Shown here: piece after piece, positions 1 through 7,121 of the stretch
Layout of the letters: each line of letters starts with the position of its first letter
Position numbering within the stretch: position 1 is the stretch's first letter
Assembly (NCBI GenBank): GCA_045656345.1
Contig: JAZOQZ010000038.1
Location: 1-9,941 of the forward strand
Source: SIG452 sp045656345
GTDB taxonomy: Bacteria; Bacillota; Clostridia; UMGS1840
DNA length: 9,941 nucleotides
Direction of reading: 5' to 3'
The notes under the pieces: model-generated
Databases searched by the model: none
The model's input: the letters and a program-made list of their open reading frames with translations, nothing else
What the model was told of the DNA's origin: nothing
Program-made: the position numbers and the translations under genes

Positions 1-1766
1 AAGACTACGGCCGTGGGATTCCTTTGGATTATAACTCCAAGGAAGATACCTATAACTGGCAGTTGGTATTCTGTGAACTTTATGCCGGCGGTAAATACAA
101 CAATCAGGGTGGCGAAAACTACGAGTACAGCTTGGGCTTAAACGGTCTGGGCGCTTGTGCGACCCAGTATGCTTCCGAATATATGAGCGTAAGAGTTGTC
201 CGTGACGGTTATCTTTACTCTTTGGAATTTGAAAAAGGAAAAAATGTGGGCGGGCTCAAAAAAGAACCCACTTTAGAAAAGAAAACAGGAACCGTCATCA
301 AATGGCGTCCTGACTTAGAAGTATTTACCGATATTGATGTTCCCCTGGAATATTACATCAACACTCTGAAAAAACAAGCGGTGGTAAACTCCGGCATTTC
401 CTTTATCTTAAAAGACGAAATGGAAAACGGAAAATTCCAGGAATACACCTTCCTCTATAAAGACGGTATCACCGACTACGTAAACGAATTGACCAACGAA
501 AAAGCGTTAACACAGGTGCGCACCGTAACGGCAGAACGTATGGGTCGTGACCGCGCGGACAAGCCGGAATACAAGGTGAAAATGAATTTCGCATTCTGTT
601 TCCATAATGAAGTGAATGTGATTGAATATTATCATAACTCCAGTTTCTTAGAATACGGCGGTTCTCCCGAAAAAGCGGTGAAGAACGCTTTTGTGTATGC
701 TATTGATAACTACATTAAGCAGACCAACAAATACAAAGCAAACGAAGCTAAAATCACCTACAATGACGTGTTTGACAGTCTGATTTTAGTTTCCAACTCA
801 TTCTCCACCATTACCTCTTATGAAAACCAGACGAAAAAAGCAATCACCAACAAGTTTATTCAGGAGGCAATGCAGGAGTTCTTAAAAGAGCAACTGGAAA
901 TCTACTTTATCGAAAATAAAACCGATGCGGAAAAAATCGCAGAGCAGATTTTGGTAAACAAAAGAAGCCGTGAACAGGCGGAAAAAGCAAAGGTCAACAT
1001 CAAAAAGAAACTGTCTCAGGCGGTTGACGTGGTGAACCGTGTGCAGAAGTTTGTGGATTGCCGTACCAAAGATGCAACCCGTCGCGAGCTCTACATCGTG
1101 GAAGGTGATTCTGCATTGGGCTCCTGTAAACAGGGTCGAGATGCGGAATTCCAGGCAATTATGCCCATCCGCGGTAAAATCTTAAACTGTCTGAAGGCAG
1201 GATATGACAAAATTTTCAATTCTGAAATCATCACCGACTTAATGAGGGTGTTAGGTTGCGGTGTGGAAATCAAACTGAAAAATCAGAAGGATATGTCCGC
1301 ATTCGATCTGGAAAAACTCCGTTGGGATAAAATCATCATCTGTACCGATGCCGATGTGGACGGATTCCAGATTCGTACTTTGGTGCTGACGATGCTTTAT
1401 ATTTTAACACCTACCCTCATCGAAAAAGGAAAGGTTTATATCGCTGAGTCTCCCTTATATGAAATCAACTCCAAAGAAAAAGGAACTTTCTTTGCTTATG
1501 ACGAAAAAGAAAAAGCAGACCACATTGCTTCTCTTTCCGGCAAATACACTCTGCAACGTTCTAAAGGGCTTGGTGAAAACGAACCTGAAATGATGTGGCA
1601 GACTACTATGAATCCCGAAACCCGTCGGTTAATCAAGGTAATGCCCGAAGGAATGATGGAAACCAAGGAAACCTTTGAACTTCTGCTTGGCGATAATCTG
1701 CAAGGCAGAAAAGACTATATTCAGATGCACGGCAAAGAATATTACGATTTTCTGGATATCAGCTAA
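1..1766 (+). CDS. Divergent type IIA DNA topoisomerase subunit B (GyrB/ParE-like), 5' truncated by the window
   Basis: This is the ATPase/cleavage-metal subunit of a type IIA topoisomerase, which with the next gene would pass one DNA duplex through another using ATP. The reading frame is open to the left edge. The first full codon, at position 3, begins DYGRGIP, the GHKL ATP-lid motif (DNGRGIP in E. coli GyrB), so roughly the first 60-80 residues are missing; the TTG at 24 is internal. Visible in order over 587 residues are AGGKY, the GLNGLG glycine box (nt 135-152), the transducer QTK loop (ENQTKK, nt 822-839), Toprim VEGDSALGS (Glu codon 1101), the metal motif DADVDG (1347-1364) and C-terminal QRSKGLGE with a MNPETR motif. 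The ATP-contacting and metal-binding residues seen here are intact. Several normally invariant neighbours are changed: DNGRG to DYGRG, GLHGVG to GLNGLG, SAGGS to SALGS and DG(S/A)HIRT to DGFQIRT. The length fits a ParE-like protein without the E. coli GyrB insert. Whether it acts as gyrase, topo IV or a third enzyme cannot be decided from this sequence. Confidence 0.93.
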   Translation, partial: DYGRGIPLDYNSKEDTYNWQLVFCELYAGGKYNNQGGENYEYSLGLNGLGACATQYASEYMSVRVVRDGYLYSLEFEKGKNVGGLKKEPTLEKKTGTVIKWRPDLEVFTDIDVPLEYYINTLKKQAVVNSGISFILKDEMENGKFQEYTFLYKDGITDYVNELTNEKALTQVRTVTAERMGRDRADKPEYKVKMNFAFCFHNEVNVIEYYHNSSFLEYGGSPEKAVKNAFVYAIDNYIKQTNKYKANEAKITYNDVFDSLILVSNSFSTITSYENQTKKAITNKFIQEAMQEFLKEQLEIYFIENKTDAEKIAEQILVNKRSREQAEKAKVNIKKKLSQAVDVVNRVQKFVDCRTKDATRRELYIVEGDSALGSCKQGRDAEFQAIMPIRGKILNCLKAGYDKIFNSEIITDLMRVLGCGVEIKLKNQKDMSAFDLEKLRWDKIIICTDADVDGFQIRTLVLTMLYILTPTLIEKGKVYIAESPLYEINSKEKGTFFAYDEKEKADHIASLSGKYTLQRSKGLGENEPEMMWQTTMNPETRRLIKVMPEGMMETKETFELLLGDNLQGRKDYIQMHGKEYYDFLDIS

Positions 1767-1771
1767 TTTTT

Positions 1772-1787
1772 TTGGTATTCGGACCAA
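1772..1787 (+). other. Small inverted repeat in the gap between the two topoisomerase genes
   Basis: TTGGT at 1772-1776 can pair with ACCAA at 1783-1787 around a 6-nt loop, just after the subunit B stop codon. The T-run lies 5' of the stem on the + strand, so it is not a convincing rho-independent terminator for the operon. It might act weakly as a 3'-end stabiliser or have no role. The rest of the 82-nt gap shows only the downstream ribosome binding site and no convincing promoter. Confidence 0.25.
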
Positions 1788-1832
1788 CACAGAATTTTCT
1801 ATTGTTATTCATCCAGTTATTTAGTAATCAAA

Positions 1833-1842
1833 AAAGGAGTGA
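1833..1842 (+). promoter_or_regulatory. Ribosome binding site fixing a TTG start
   Basis: AAAGGAGTGA is a near-complete complement of the 3' end of 16S rRNA. The GGAG core ends 9 nt before the TTG at 1849. It is the main reason to start the subunit A gene at this TTG rather than at an internal ATG, which would remove the conserved N-terminal residues. Confidence 0.8.
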
Positions 1843-1848
1843 ACCCCT

Positions 1849-4020
1849 TTGAATCATAGAGAACAGCCCATTACCGAGACCTTACGAACCAACTATATGC
1901 CCTATGCCATGAGTGTTATTATCTCCCGTGCCATTCCGGAAATAGATGGTTTTAAGCCCTCTCACCGTAAGCTGTTATACACCATGTATAAAATGGGACT
2001 GATTAATTCCCAACGAATTAAATCTGCCAATGTTGTGGGCAGAACCATGCAACTAAACCCTCACGGTGATGCTGCCATTTATGAAACCATGGTTCGTCTG
2101 ACCCGTGGGAACGAAGCATTACTTCATCCTCTGGTGGATTCCAAAGGTAACTTCGGGAAAGTATATTCCCGTGATATGGCGTATGCTGCATCCCGTTATA
2201 CCGAAGTAAAATTGGATCCCATCTGCAGCGAACTGTTCCGGGATATTGATTCCGACACCGTGGACTTTGTGGATAACTACGACGGTACTATGAAAGAGCC
2301 GGTGTTGCTGCCTGTTACCTTCCCCACTGTTTTGACCGGTGCAAACCAAGGGATTGCGGTTGGGATGGCATCCAACATCGCATCTTTCAATCTAAGAGAA
2401 GTGTGTGATGCCACTATTGCATACTTAAAAGATGAAGATGCAGATATTTATGAAATTATTACTGCACCTGATTTTCCCACCGGTGGAACCATCATCTGTG
2501 ATCCTGAAGCAATGAAGGAAATTCTTGCAACAGGACGTGGCTCCTTTAAAATCCGTGGATCTTACGAATACAACAAAAAAGAAAACGTTATCGAAATCAA
2601 GGAAATCCCATACACCACCACCATTGAAGCAATCATTGATAAAATTGTGGAAAATATCAAGGGCGGAAAATTAAGCAAAGAAATTGCAGATGTTCGTGAT
2701 GAAACCGACTTAAAAGGTTTAAAAATTGCTATTGATTTAAAACGTGGTGCAGACCCGGATGCCTTGATGCTGAAGTTATATAAAATGACTCCTCTGCAGG
2801 ATAGTTTCGGTTGTAACTTCAACTTGATTGTAAACAATGAGCCAGACGTGTATGGCGTGGGCGGAATCATATGCGAATGGTCAAAATTCCGTATCAACTG
2901 CGTAAGACGCCGTTTGCTTCACGATATCAAAAAGAAATCTGATAAGTTGCACTTATTGGAAGGTCTGAAAAAAATCCTTCTGGATTTAGACAAAGCCATT
3001 GCCATTATCCGTGGTACCGAAGAAGACAGCATGGTTGTGCCCAACTTAATGGCAGGTTTCGATATTGATGAAATTCAGGCGGAATTCATTGCAGAAATTA
3101 AATTAAGAAACTTAAATAAAAAGTACATCTTAAATCGTATCGCCGATGTGGATGATTTGAAAAAAGAAATCAAAGAATTAAAATTCTCTGCAGAACACGA
3201 AGAAGAAATCAAGAAAATCATTATCGGCGAATTAGAAAAAATCAAAGAAAAATATGGCGTTGACAGAAAAACCGCCTTTGTTCCCGAAGGTGATGTGGAT
3301 CATTACGAAGCCAATGCTGCTATTGAAGATTACAATTTGAAACTCTTTGTGACCAAACAGCATTACATTAAGAAAATCCGCTTGACCTCCTTAAAAGCAG
3401 GCGGTGAGCATAAGTTAAAAGACGGCGACAAAGTGAGCTTGGAAATTGATGAAACCAACTTAGGGGAAATCCTAGTATTTACCAATCAGTTTAACGCCTA
3501 TAAGTTAAAAATTCACGAAATCCCGGATACCAAACTTTCAAACTTCGGGGATTACCTTCCCTCTCTGTTAGAGATGGAGCCCGACGAAGTGCCGGTGCAG
3601 TTATTCACCACAGGTGATTACAAAGGATTCTTCCTCTTTGTGTTTGAAAACGGTAAAACCGCTAAGGTGCCTGTGTCTGCTTACCAGACTAAGACCAACA
3701 GAAAACGTCTCATCAAAGCATATTCGGATGCTTCCCCCGTGGTTCGTATTTTCAAACTGCAGGAAGATACCGATTTGGCACTCTTCTCCAATATGGATAA
3801 GGCATTGGTGGTAAACACTTCGCTCATTAACTTAAAAACCACCCGTGATACCATTGGCGTACAAACGATGAGACTCAAAAATGCCAAAATCAAAAAAGCG
3901 GCGCTGTTATCTGAAACCCGTATCAAAGAACCCGAATATTATTTCGGTAGAACCATCCCCTTAAGCGGTTGCTCCATGCGAATGGAAGACAAGGGCTTTA
4001 AACAGTTAAAATTATTTTAA
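1849..4020 (+). CDS. Divergent type IIA DNA topoisomerase subunit A (GyrA/ParC-like)
   Basis: This is the DNA-cleaving subunit, partner of the upstream GyrB/ParE-like protein. The 723-residue product starts at a TTG with a strong binding site. The N-terminal helix region NYMPYAMSVIISRAIPE and DGFKPSHRKLLY match the family. The winged-helix segment SANVVG...NPHGDAAIYETMVRL (about residues 60-84) is followed by AASRYTE, with catalytic Arg116-Tyr117 (Tyr codon 2197). A lysine/glutamate-rich coiled-coil stretch lies at about 430-475. The C-terminal ~230 residues look like a beta-pinwheel with about four recognisable blades (for example VTKQHYIKKI and FENGKTAKVPVS). No GyrA-box of the Q(R/K)RGG(R/K)G type is present, which argues against a supercoiling gyrase and for a decatenating or relaxing ParC-like enzyme. 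Position 75, equivalent to E. coli GyrA Ser83, is Ala, and residue 79 (Asp87) is Glu. The protein is shorter than most GyrA (about 800-870 residues). The subunit type is certain; the exact physiological role is inferred. Confidence 0.92.
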   Translation: MNHREQPITETLRTNYMPYAMSVIISRAIPEIDGFKPSHRKLLYTMYKMGLINSQRIKSANVVGRTMQLNPHGDAAIYETMVRLTRGNEALLHPLVDSKGNFGKVYSRDMAYAASRYTEVKLDPICSELFRDIDSDTVDFVDNYDGTMKEPVLLPVTFPTVLTGANQGIAVGMASNIASFNLREVCDATIAYLKDEDADIYEIITAPDFPTGGTIICDPEAMKEILATGRGSFKIRGSYEYNKKENVIEIKEIPYTTTIEAIIDKIVENIKGGKLSKEIADVRDETDLKGLKIAIDLKRGADPDALMLKLYKMTPLQDSFGCNFNLIVNNEPDVYGVGGIICEWSKFRINCVRRRLLHDIKKKSDKLHLLEGLKKILLDLDKAIAIIRGTEEDSMVVPNLMAGFDIDEIQAEFIAEIKLRNLNKKYILNRIADVDDLKKEIKELKFSAEHEEEIKKIIIGELEKIKEKYGVDRKTAFVPEGDVDHYEANAAIEDYNLKLFVTKQHYIKKIRLTSLKAGGEHKLKDGDKVSLEIDETNLGEILVFTNQFNAYKLKIHEIPDTKLSNFGDYLPSLLEMEPDEVPVQLFTTGDYKGFFLFVFENGKTAKVPVSAYQTKTNRKRLIKAYSDASPVVRIFKLQEDTDLALFSNMDKALVVNTSLINLKTTRDTIGVQTMRLKNAKIKKAALLSETRIKEPEYYFGRTIPLSGCSMRMEDKGFKQLKLF

Positions 4021-4038
4021 GAAAAGGATATAAAAGCT

Positions 4039-5133
4039 ATGAAACTTGGTATAGTAGGACTTCCCAATGTGGGAAAATCCACCTTATTTAACGCAATCAC
4101 AAAAGCAGGTGCAGAAGCACAGAACTACCCCTTCTGCACCATTGAACCTAACGTGGGTATCGTAACCGTTCCCGACCCCCGTCTGGATGTACTGACCAAA
4201 ATGTACAACTCCAAAAAGACCGTTCCTGCCATTATTGAATTTGTGGATATTGCAGGGTTGGTAAAAGGTGCAAGTAAAGGCGAAGGTCTGGGTAACAAAT
4301 TCTTATCCCACATCCGTGAAGTGGATGCGGTAATTCACGTGGTAAGATGTTTTGAAAACACCAACATTGTGCACGTGGAAGGTTCCGTAGATCCTGCCCG
4401 TGATATTGAAATCATCAATATGGAACTGATTTTCTCTGATTTGGATTCCATCGAAAGAAGAATTGACCGTGCCACCAAAATGTTAAAAGGTGATAAAAAA
4501 TATCAAGCAGAACTGGATTTATTAAAACACTTAAAATCCGAAATGGAACAAGGCAAAACTGCCCGTGAAGTGGGATTATCCGAAGAAGATAAAGAACTCT
4601 TAAAAGATTTATCTTTACTTACCTTAAAACCCGTTATCTACGCCGCTAACCTTTCCGAAGAAGATTTAAAACAAGGCGGCGAAAACAACGAATACTTTAA
4701 ACTCTTAACCGAGTTTGCAAAAAGAGAAAATGCAAGTGTGATTCCTGTTTCCGCACAGATTGAGGCAGAAATCTCCGAATTGGACGACGAGGAAAAAGCA
4801 ATGTTCTTAGAAGAGCTTGGATTAGAACAGTCCGGTTTAGACCGTCTGATTCAGGCAAGCTATTCCTTACTCGGCTTAATCTCTTACTTAACTGCAGGCG
4901 AACCTGAAACCAGAGCCTGGACCATTGTAAAAGGTACCAAAGCTCCCGGTGCTGCTGGTAAAATTCATTCTGACTTTGAGCGTGGCTTTATCCGTGCAGA
5001 AGTTATCGGTTATGACGAACTGATTGAAGCAGGCTCTATGACTGCTGCAAAAGAAAAAGGTTGGGTTCGCAGCGAAGGAAAAGAATATGTGGTAAAAGAC
5101 GGCGACATTATTTTGTTCCGTTTCAATGTATAA
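4039..5133 (+). CDS. ychF: YchF/Ola1-type ribosome-associated P-loop ATPase
   Basis: YchF is a cytoplasmic Obg-related NTPase that binds ribosomes and prefers ATP. In E. coli it is linked to redox stress and start-codon usage. The 364-residue length is typical. The P-loop is GLPNVGKST (residues 7-15), followed by the signature NYPFCTIEPNVG (29-40) and the G3 motif DIAGLVKGASKGEGLGNKF (70-88). That G3 motif has a hydrophobic residue in place of the usual catalytic Gln/His. The G4 site is NLSE (204-207) instead of NKxD, the change that gives the family ATP specificity. A C-terminal TGS domain starts near residue 278 and ends in DGDIILFRFNV. The ATG at 4039 has AAAGGA at 4023-4028. The gene begins 18 nt after the topoisomerase A stop codon and ends 12 nt before tgt, consistent with cotranscription. 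I see no anomalies. Confidence 0.97.
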   Translation: MKLGIVGLPNVGKSTLFNAITKAGAEAQNYPFCTIEPNVGIVTVPDPRLDVLTKMYNSKKTVPAIIEFVDIAGLVKGASKGEGLGNKFLSHIREVDAVIHVVRCFENTNIVHVEGSVDPARDIEIINMELIFSDLDSIERRIDRATKMLKGDKKYQAELDLLKHLKSEMEQGKTAREVGLSEEDKELLKDLSLLTLKPVIYAANLSEEDLKQGGENNEYFKLLTEFAKRENASVIPVSAQIEAEISELDDEEKAMFLEELGLEQSGLDRLIQASYSLLGLISYLTAGEPETRAWTIVKGTKAPGAAGKIHSDFERGFIRAEVIGYDELIEAGSMTAAKEKGWVRSEGKEYVVKDGDIILFRFNV

Positions 5134-5145
5134 AGGAATTTTGTT

Positions 5146-6282
5146 ATGTATCAGTTATTAAAACAAGAAGGTGAAGCACGGCGCGGTGAATTTAAAACCG
5201 TTCACGGCACCATTCAGACTCCTGTATTTATGAATGTGGGAACTGCTGCGGCAATCAAAGGGGCGGTGTCTGCTCTGGATTTAAAAGATATTGGTTGCCA
5301 GGTGGAATTATCCAACACCTACCATCTTCACCTTCGTCCTGGAGACGAAGTGGTGAAAAAAATGGGTGGTCTTCATAAGTTTATGAATTGGGACCGTCCC
5401 ATTTTAACCGACAGCGGCGGATTTCAGATTTTTTCACTGGCAAAGCTCAGAAAAATTCAGGAAGAAGGGGTAACCTTTGCTTCTCATATTGACGGACGCC
5501 GCATTTTTATGGGGCCCGAACAGTCCATGCAGATCCAGTCTAACTTAGGCTCCACCATTGCTATGGCGTTCGACGAGTGTGTGGCAAACCCCTCTACGCA
5601 TAGTTACGTGGAAAAATCTGCCGCTATGACCGTTCGTTGGCTGGAGCGTTGCCAGAAAGAAATGGCGCGTCTTAATTCCCTGCCCGACACGGTGAATCCC
5701 AACCAGCTTCTGTTTGGCATCAATCAGGGCGGTATTTATGACGACATCCGTGTGGAACATATGAAAGAGATTGCACAAATGGGATGTGACGGCTATGCCA
5801 TCGGCGGACTTGCCGTTGGAGAAACTCACGAAGAAATGTATCGCATTATTGAAGCGGTAACTCCCTATATGCCCAAAGACAAACCTCGCTACTTAATGGG
5901 GGTTGGTACTCCCGGCAACATTTTAAATGCAGTTGCAAGAGGGGTTGACTTCTTTGATTGCGTGATGCCTGCACGAAATGCACGTCACGCTTCTATCTAC
6001 ACCAAAAATGGTATTATGCATCTGATGAACAAAAAATATGAGACAGATGAGCGTCCCATTGACGAAAATTGCAACTGTCCCACCTGCCGCAATTTCTCAA
6101 GAGCTTATATCAGACATCTGTTCAAGGCAAAAGAAATGCTGGCAATGAGACTTTGCGTGATGCATAACTTATATTTCTATAATGAGCTGATGGCAGATAT
6201 CCGCCATCATATTGAACAAGGTACTTTCACCAAATTCTATTTGGAAAAAGCACCCATCTATGACAGTCCGATTCAGGAATGA
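5146..6282 (+). CDS. tgt: tRNA-guanine(34) transglycosylase (queuosine pathway)
   Basis: The enzyme exchanges guanine-34 in the anticodon of tRNA Asp, Asn, His and Tyr for preQ1 (or a related base) in queuosine synthesis. The 378-residue TIM-barrel protein has all key elements. LTDSGGFQ carries Asp89, the base-recognition/acid residue. GGLAVGE (220-226) lines the base pocket. MGVGTP is at 251-256. The nucleophile Asp271 sits in FFDCVMPAR. The structural zinc site is Cys309, Cys311, Cys314 and His340, with the same 2-3-26 spacing as the E. coli enzyme. The ATG at 5146 is preceded by AAAGGA (5132-5137), which overlaps the ychF stop codon. The stop overlaps the ribosome binding site of rlmB. No queA, queG or preQ1 synthesis gene is in the window, so the cell may make or import the precursor elsewhere. 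The family assignment is secure. Confidence 0.97.
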   Translation: MYQLLKQEGEARRGEFKTVHGTIQTPVFMNVGTAAAIKGAVSALDLKDIGCQVELSNTYHLHLRPGDEVVKKMGGLHKFMNWDRPILTDSGGFQIFSLAKLRKIQEEGVTFASHIDGRRIFMGPEQSMQIQSNLGSTIAMAFDECVANPSTHSYVEKSAAMTVRWLERCQKEMARLNSLPDTVNPNQLLFGINQGGIYDDIRVEHMKEIAQMGCDGYAIGGLAVGETHEEMYRIIEAVTPYMPKDKPRYLMGVGTPGNILNAVARGVDFFDCVMPARNARHASIYTKNGIMHLMNKKYETDERPIDENCNCPTCRNFSRAYIRHLFKAKEMLAMRLCVMHNLYFYNELMADIRHHIEQGTFTKFYLEKAPIYDSPIQE

Positions 6283-6285
6283 GGA
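6281..6285 (+). promoter_or_regulatory. Ribosome binding site deciding the rlmB start
   Basis: GAGGA starts inside the tgt stop codon (TGA 6280-6282) and lies 7 nt before the ATG at 6293. It supports this start over an in-frame ATG at 6212, which would overlap tgt by 71 nt and add 27 residues unrelated to the family's N-terminus. Confidence 0.75.
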
Positions 6286-6292
6286 ACAAACT

Positions 6293-7066
6293 ATGGCAGA
6301 AATGAATAAAAAATTTAACGAAAACGAAAAAATCGAAGATAAAATTGAGGGTAGAAATCCTGTCTTGGAAGCTTTAAAGGCAGACACGGAGATTGATAAA
6401 ATCTATGTGATGAATCATTTTCGTGACCCGATTTTATATCAAATTGTGAAGCTTGCCAACCAGAAAAAGATTCCTGTTTCCCGTGTGGAAAAAGGTAAAC
6501 TGGACCGTATGAGTGAAGTGAAAAACCATCAGGGTGTTATTGCATCTGTTTCTCAGGCAAAGTATGTATCCGTGGAAGAAATTCTGCAGTCTGCTTATGA
6601 AAAAGGAAAAAATCCCTTTTTAGTAATCTTAGATGGTATTGAAGATACCCACAACTTAGGTGCTATCGTCAGAAGTGCCGAATGTGCAGGTTGCGACGGG
6701 GTGATCATTCCCAAACGCCGTGCCGCAGGGGTGAACAGCGGTGCATATAAGGCATCTGCAGGTGCAGTAAACTATATGAAAATTGCCAGAGTGACCAATT
6801 TAAATTCCACCATTTTGGAATTAAAGGAACAAGGCGTTTTGATTGTGGGAACCGATGCATCTGCCAATATGTCGTACAAAGACCCTGACCTGACTGTTCC
6901 CTTAGCCATTGTCATCGGCTCTGAAGGCTATGGTATGAGTGAGCACGTGAAACAAAAATGCGACACCTTGGTAAGTCTCCCCATTTTAGGGCAGGTAAAC
7001 TCCTTAAACGCTTCCGTTTGTGCCGGCATTATGATTTACGAAGCATTAGACCAAAGAATGAAATAA
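6293..7066 (+). CDS. rlmB: SpoU/TrmH-family 23S rRNA (guanosine-2'-O)-methyltransferase, RlmB-like
   Basis: This is an S-adenosylmethionine-dependent SPOUT methyltransferase. RlmB methylates the 2'-OH of G2251 in 23S rRNA; the exact target here is inferred from the family. The 257-residue protein has an N-terminal substrate-binding domain beginning IEGRNPVLEAL (residues 18-28) and containing NHQGVIA (78-84). The catalytic knot domain shows motif 1 LDGIEDTHNLGAIVRSAE (113-130, with Asn121 and catalytic-type Arg127), motif 2 VIGSEGYGMS (207-216) and motif 3 LPILGQVNSLNASVCAG (229-245), which form the trefoil-knot SAM site. The start at 6293 is chosen for its binding site and because it avoids the tgt overlap; ATG 6302 is a minor alternative. 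Last gene of the + strand operon, followed directly by a terminator. A different SpoU rRNA or tRNA target is possible. Confidence 0.93.
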   Translation: MAEMNKKFNENEKIEDKIEGRNPVLEALKADTEIDKIYVMNHFRDPILYQIVKLANQKKIPVSRVEKGKLDRMSEVKNHQGVIASVSQAKYVSVEEILQSAYEKGKNPFLVILDGIEDTHNLGAIVRSAECAGCDGVIIPKRRAAGVNSGAYKASAGAVNYMKIARVTNLNSTILELKEQGVLIVGTDASANMSYKDPDLTVPLAIVIGSEGYGMSEHVKQKCDTLVSLPILGQVNSLNASVCAGIMIYEALDQRMK

Positions 7067-7069
7067 ATA

Positions 7070-7111
7070 AAAACAGCAAGAAATCAGTGATAGATTCCTT
7101 GCTGTTTTTTT
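7070..7111. terminator. Bidirectional rho-independent terminator between convergent genes
   Basis: AAAACAGCAAG (7070-7080) pairs with CTTGCTGTTTT (7098-7108). After an A-C mismatch, 7082-7085 also pairs with 7093-7096, leaving a 7-nt loop. The 3' arm runs into a T-tract ending at 7111 on the + strand. The A-rich 5' side gives a U-tract on the - strand. It starts 4 nt after the rlmB stop codon and lies 11 nt beyond the end of the convergent membrane-protein gene, so it probably serves both. Confidence 0.9.
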
Positions 7112-7121
7112 CTGTATTATT

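Noticed and set aside
24..26. TTG as the start of the subunit B gene
   Set aside because: The frame is open to the window edge and the codons before it encode DYGRGIP, a core GHKL motif, so the gene begins outside the window.
1803..1831. Possible internal promoter before the subunit A gene (TTGTTA with a 17-nt spacer)
   Set aside because: The matching -10 (TAATCA) is too poor to support a promoter call.
2119..2897. - strand open frames inside the subunit A gene
   Set aside because: They are shadows of a strongly conserved coding sequence and have no binding site or recognisable domain.
6212..6292. ATG at 6212 as the rlmB start
   Set aside because: It would overlap tgt by 71 nt and has no good ribosome binding site, while the ATG at 6293 has GAGGA and gives the normal family length.
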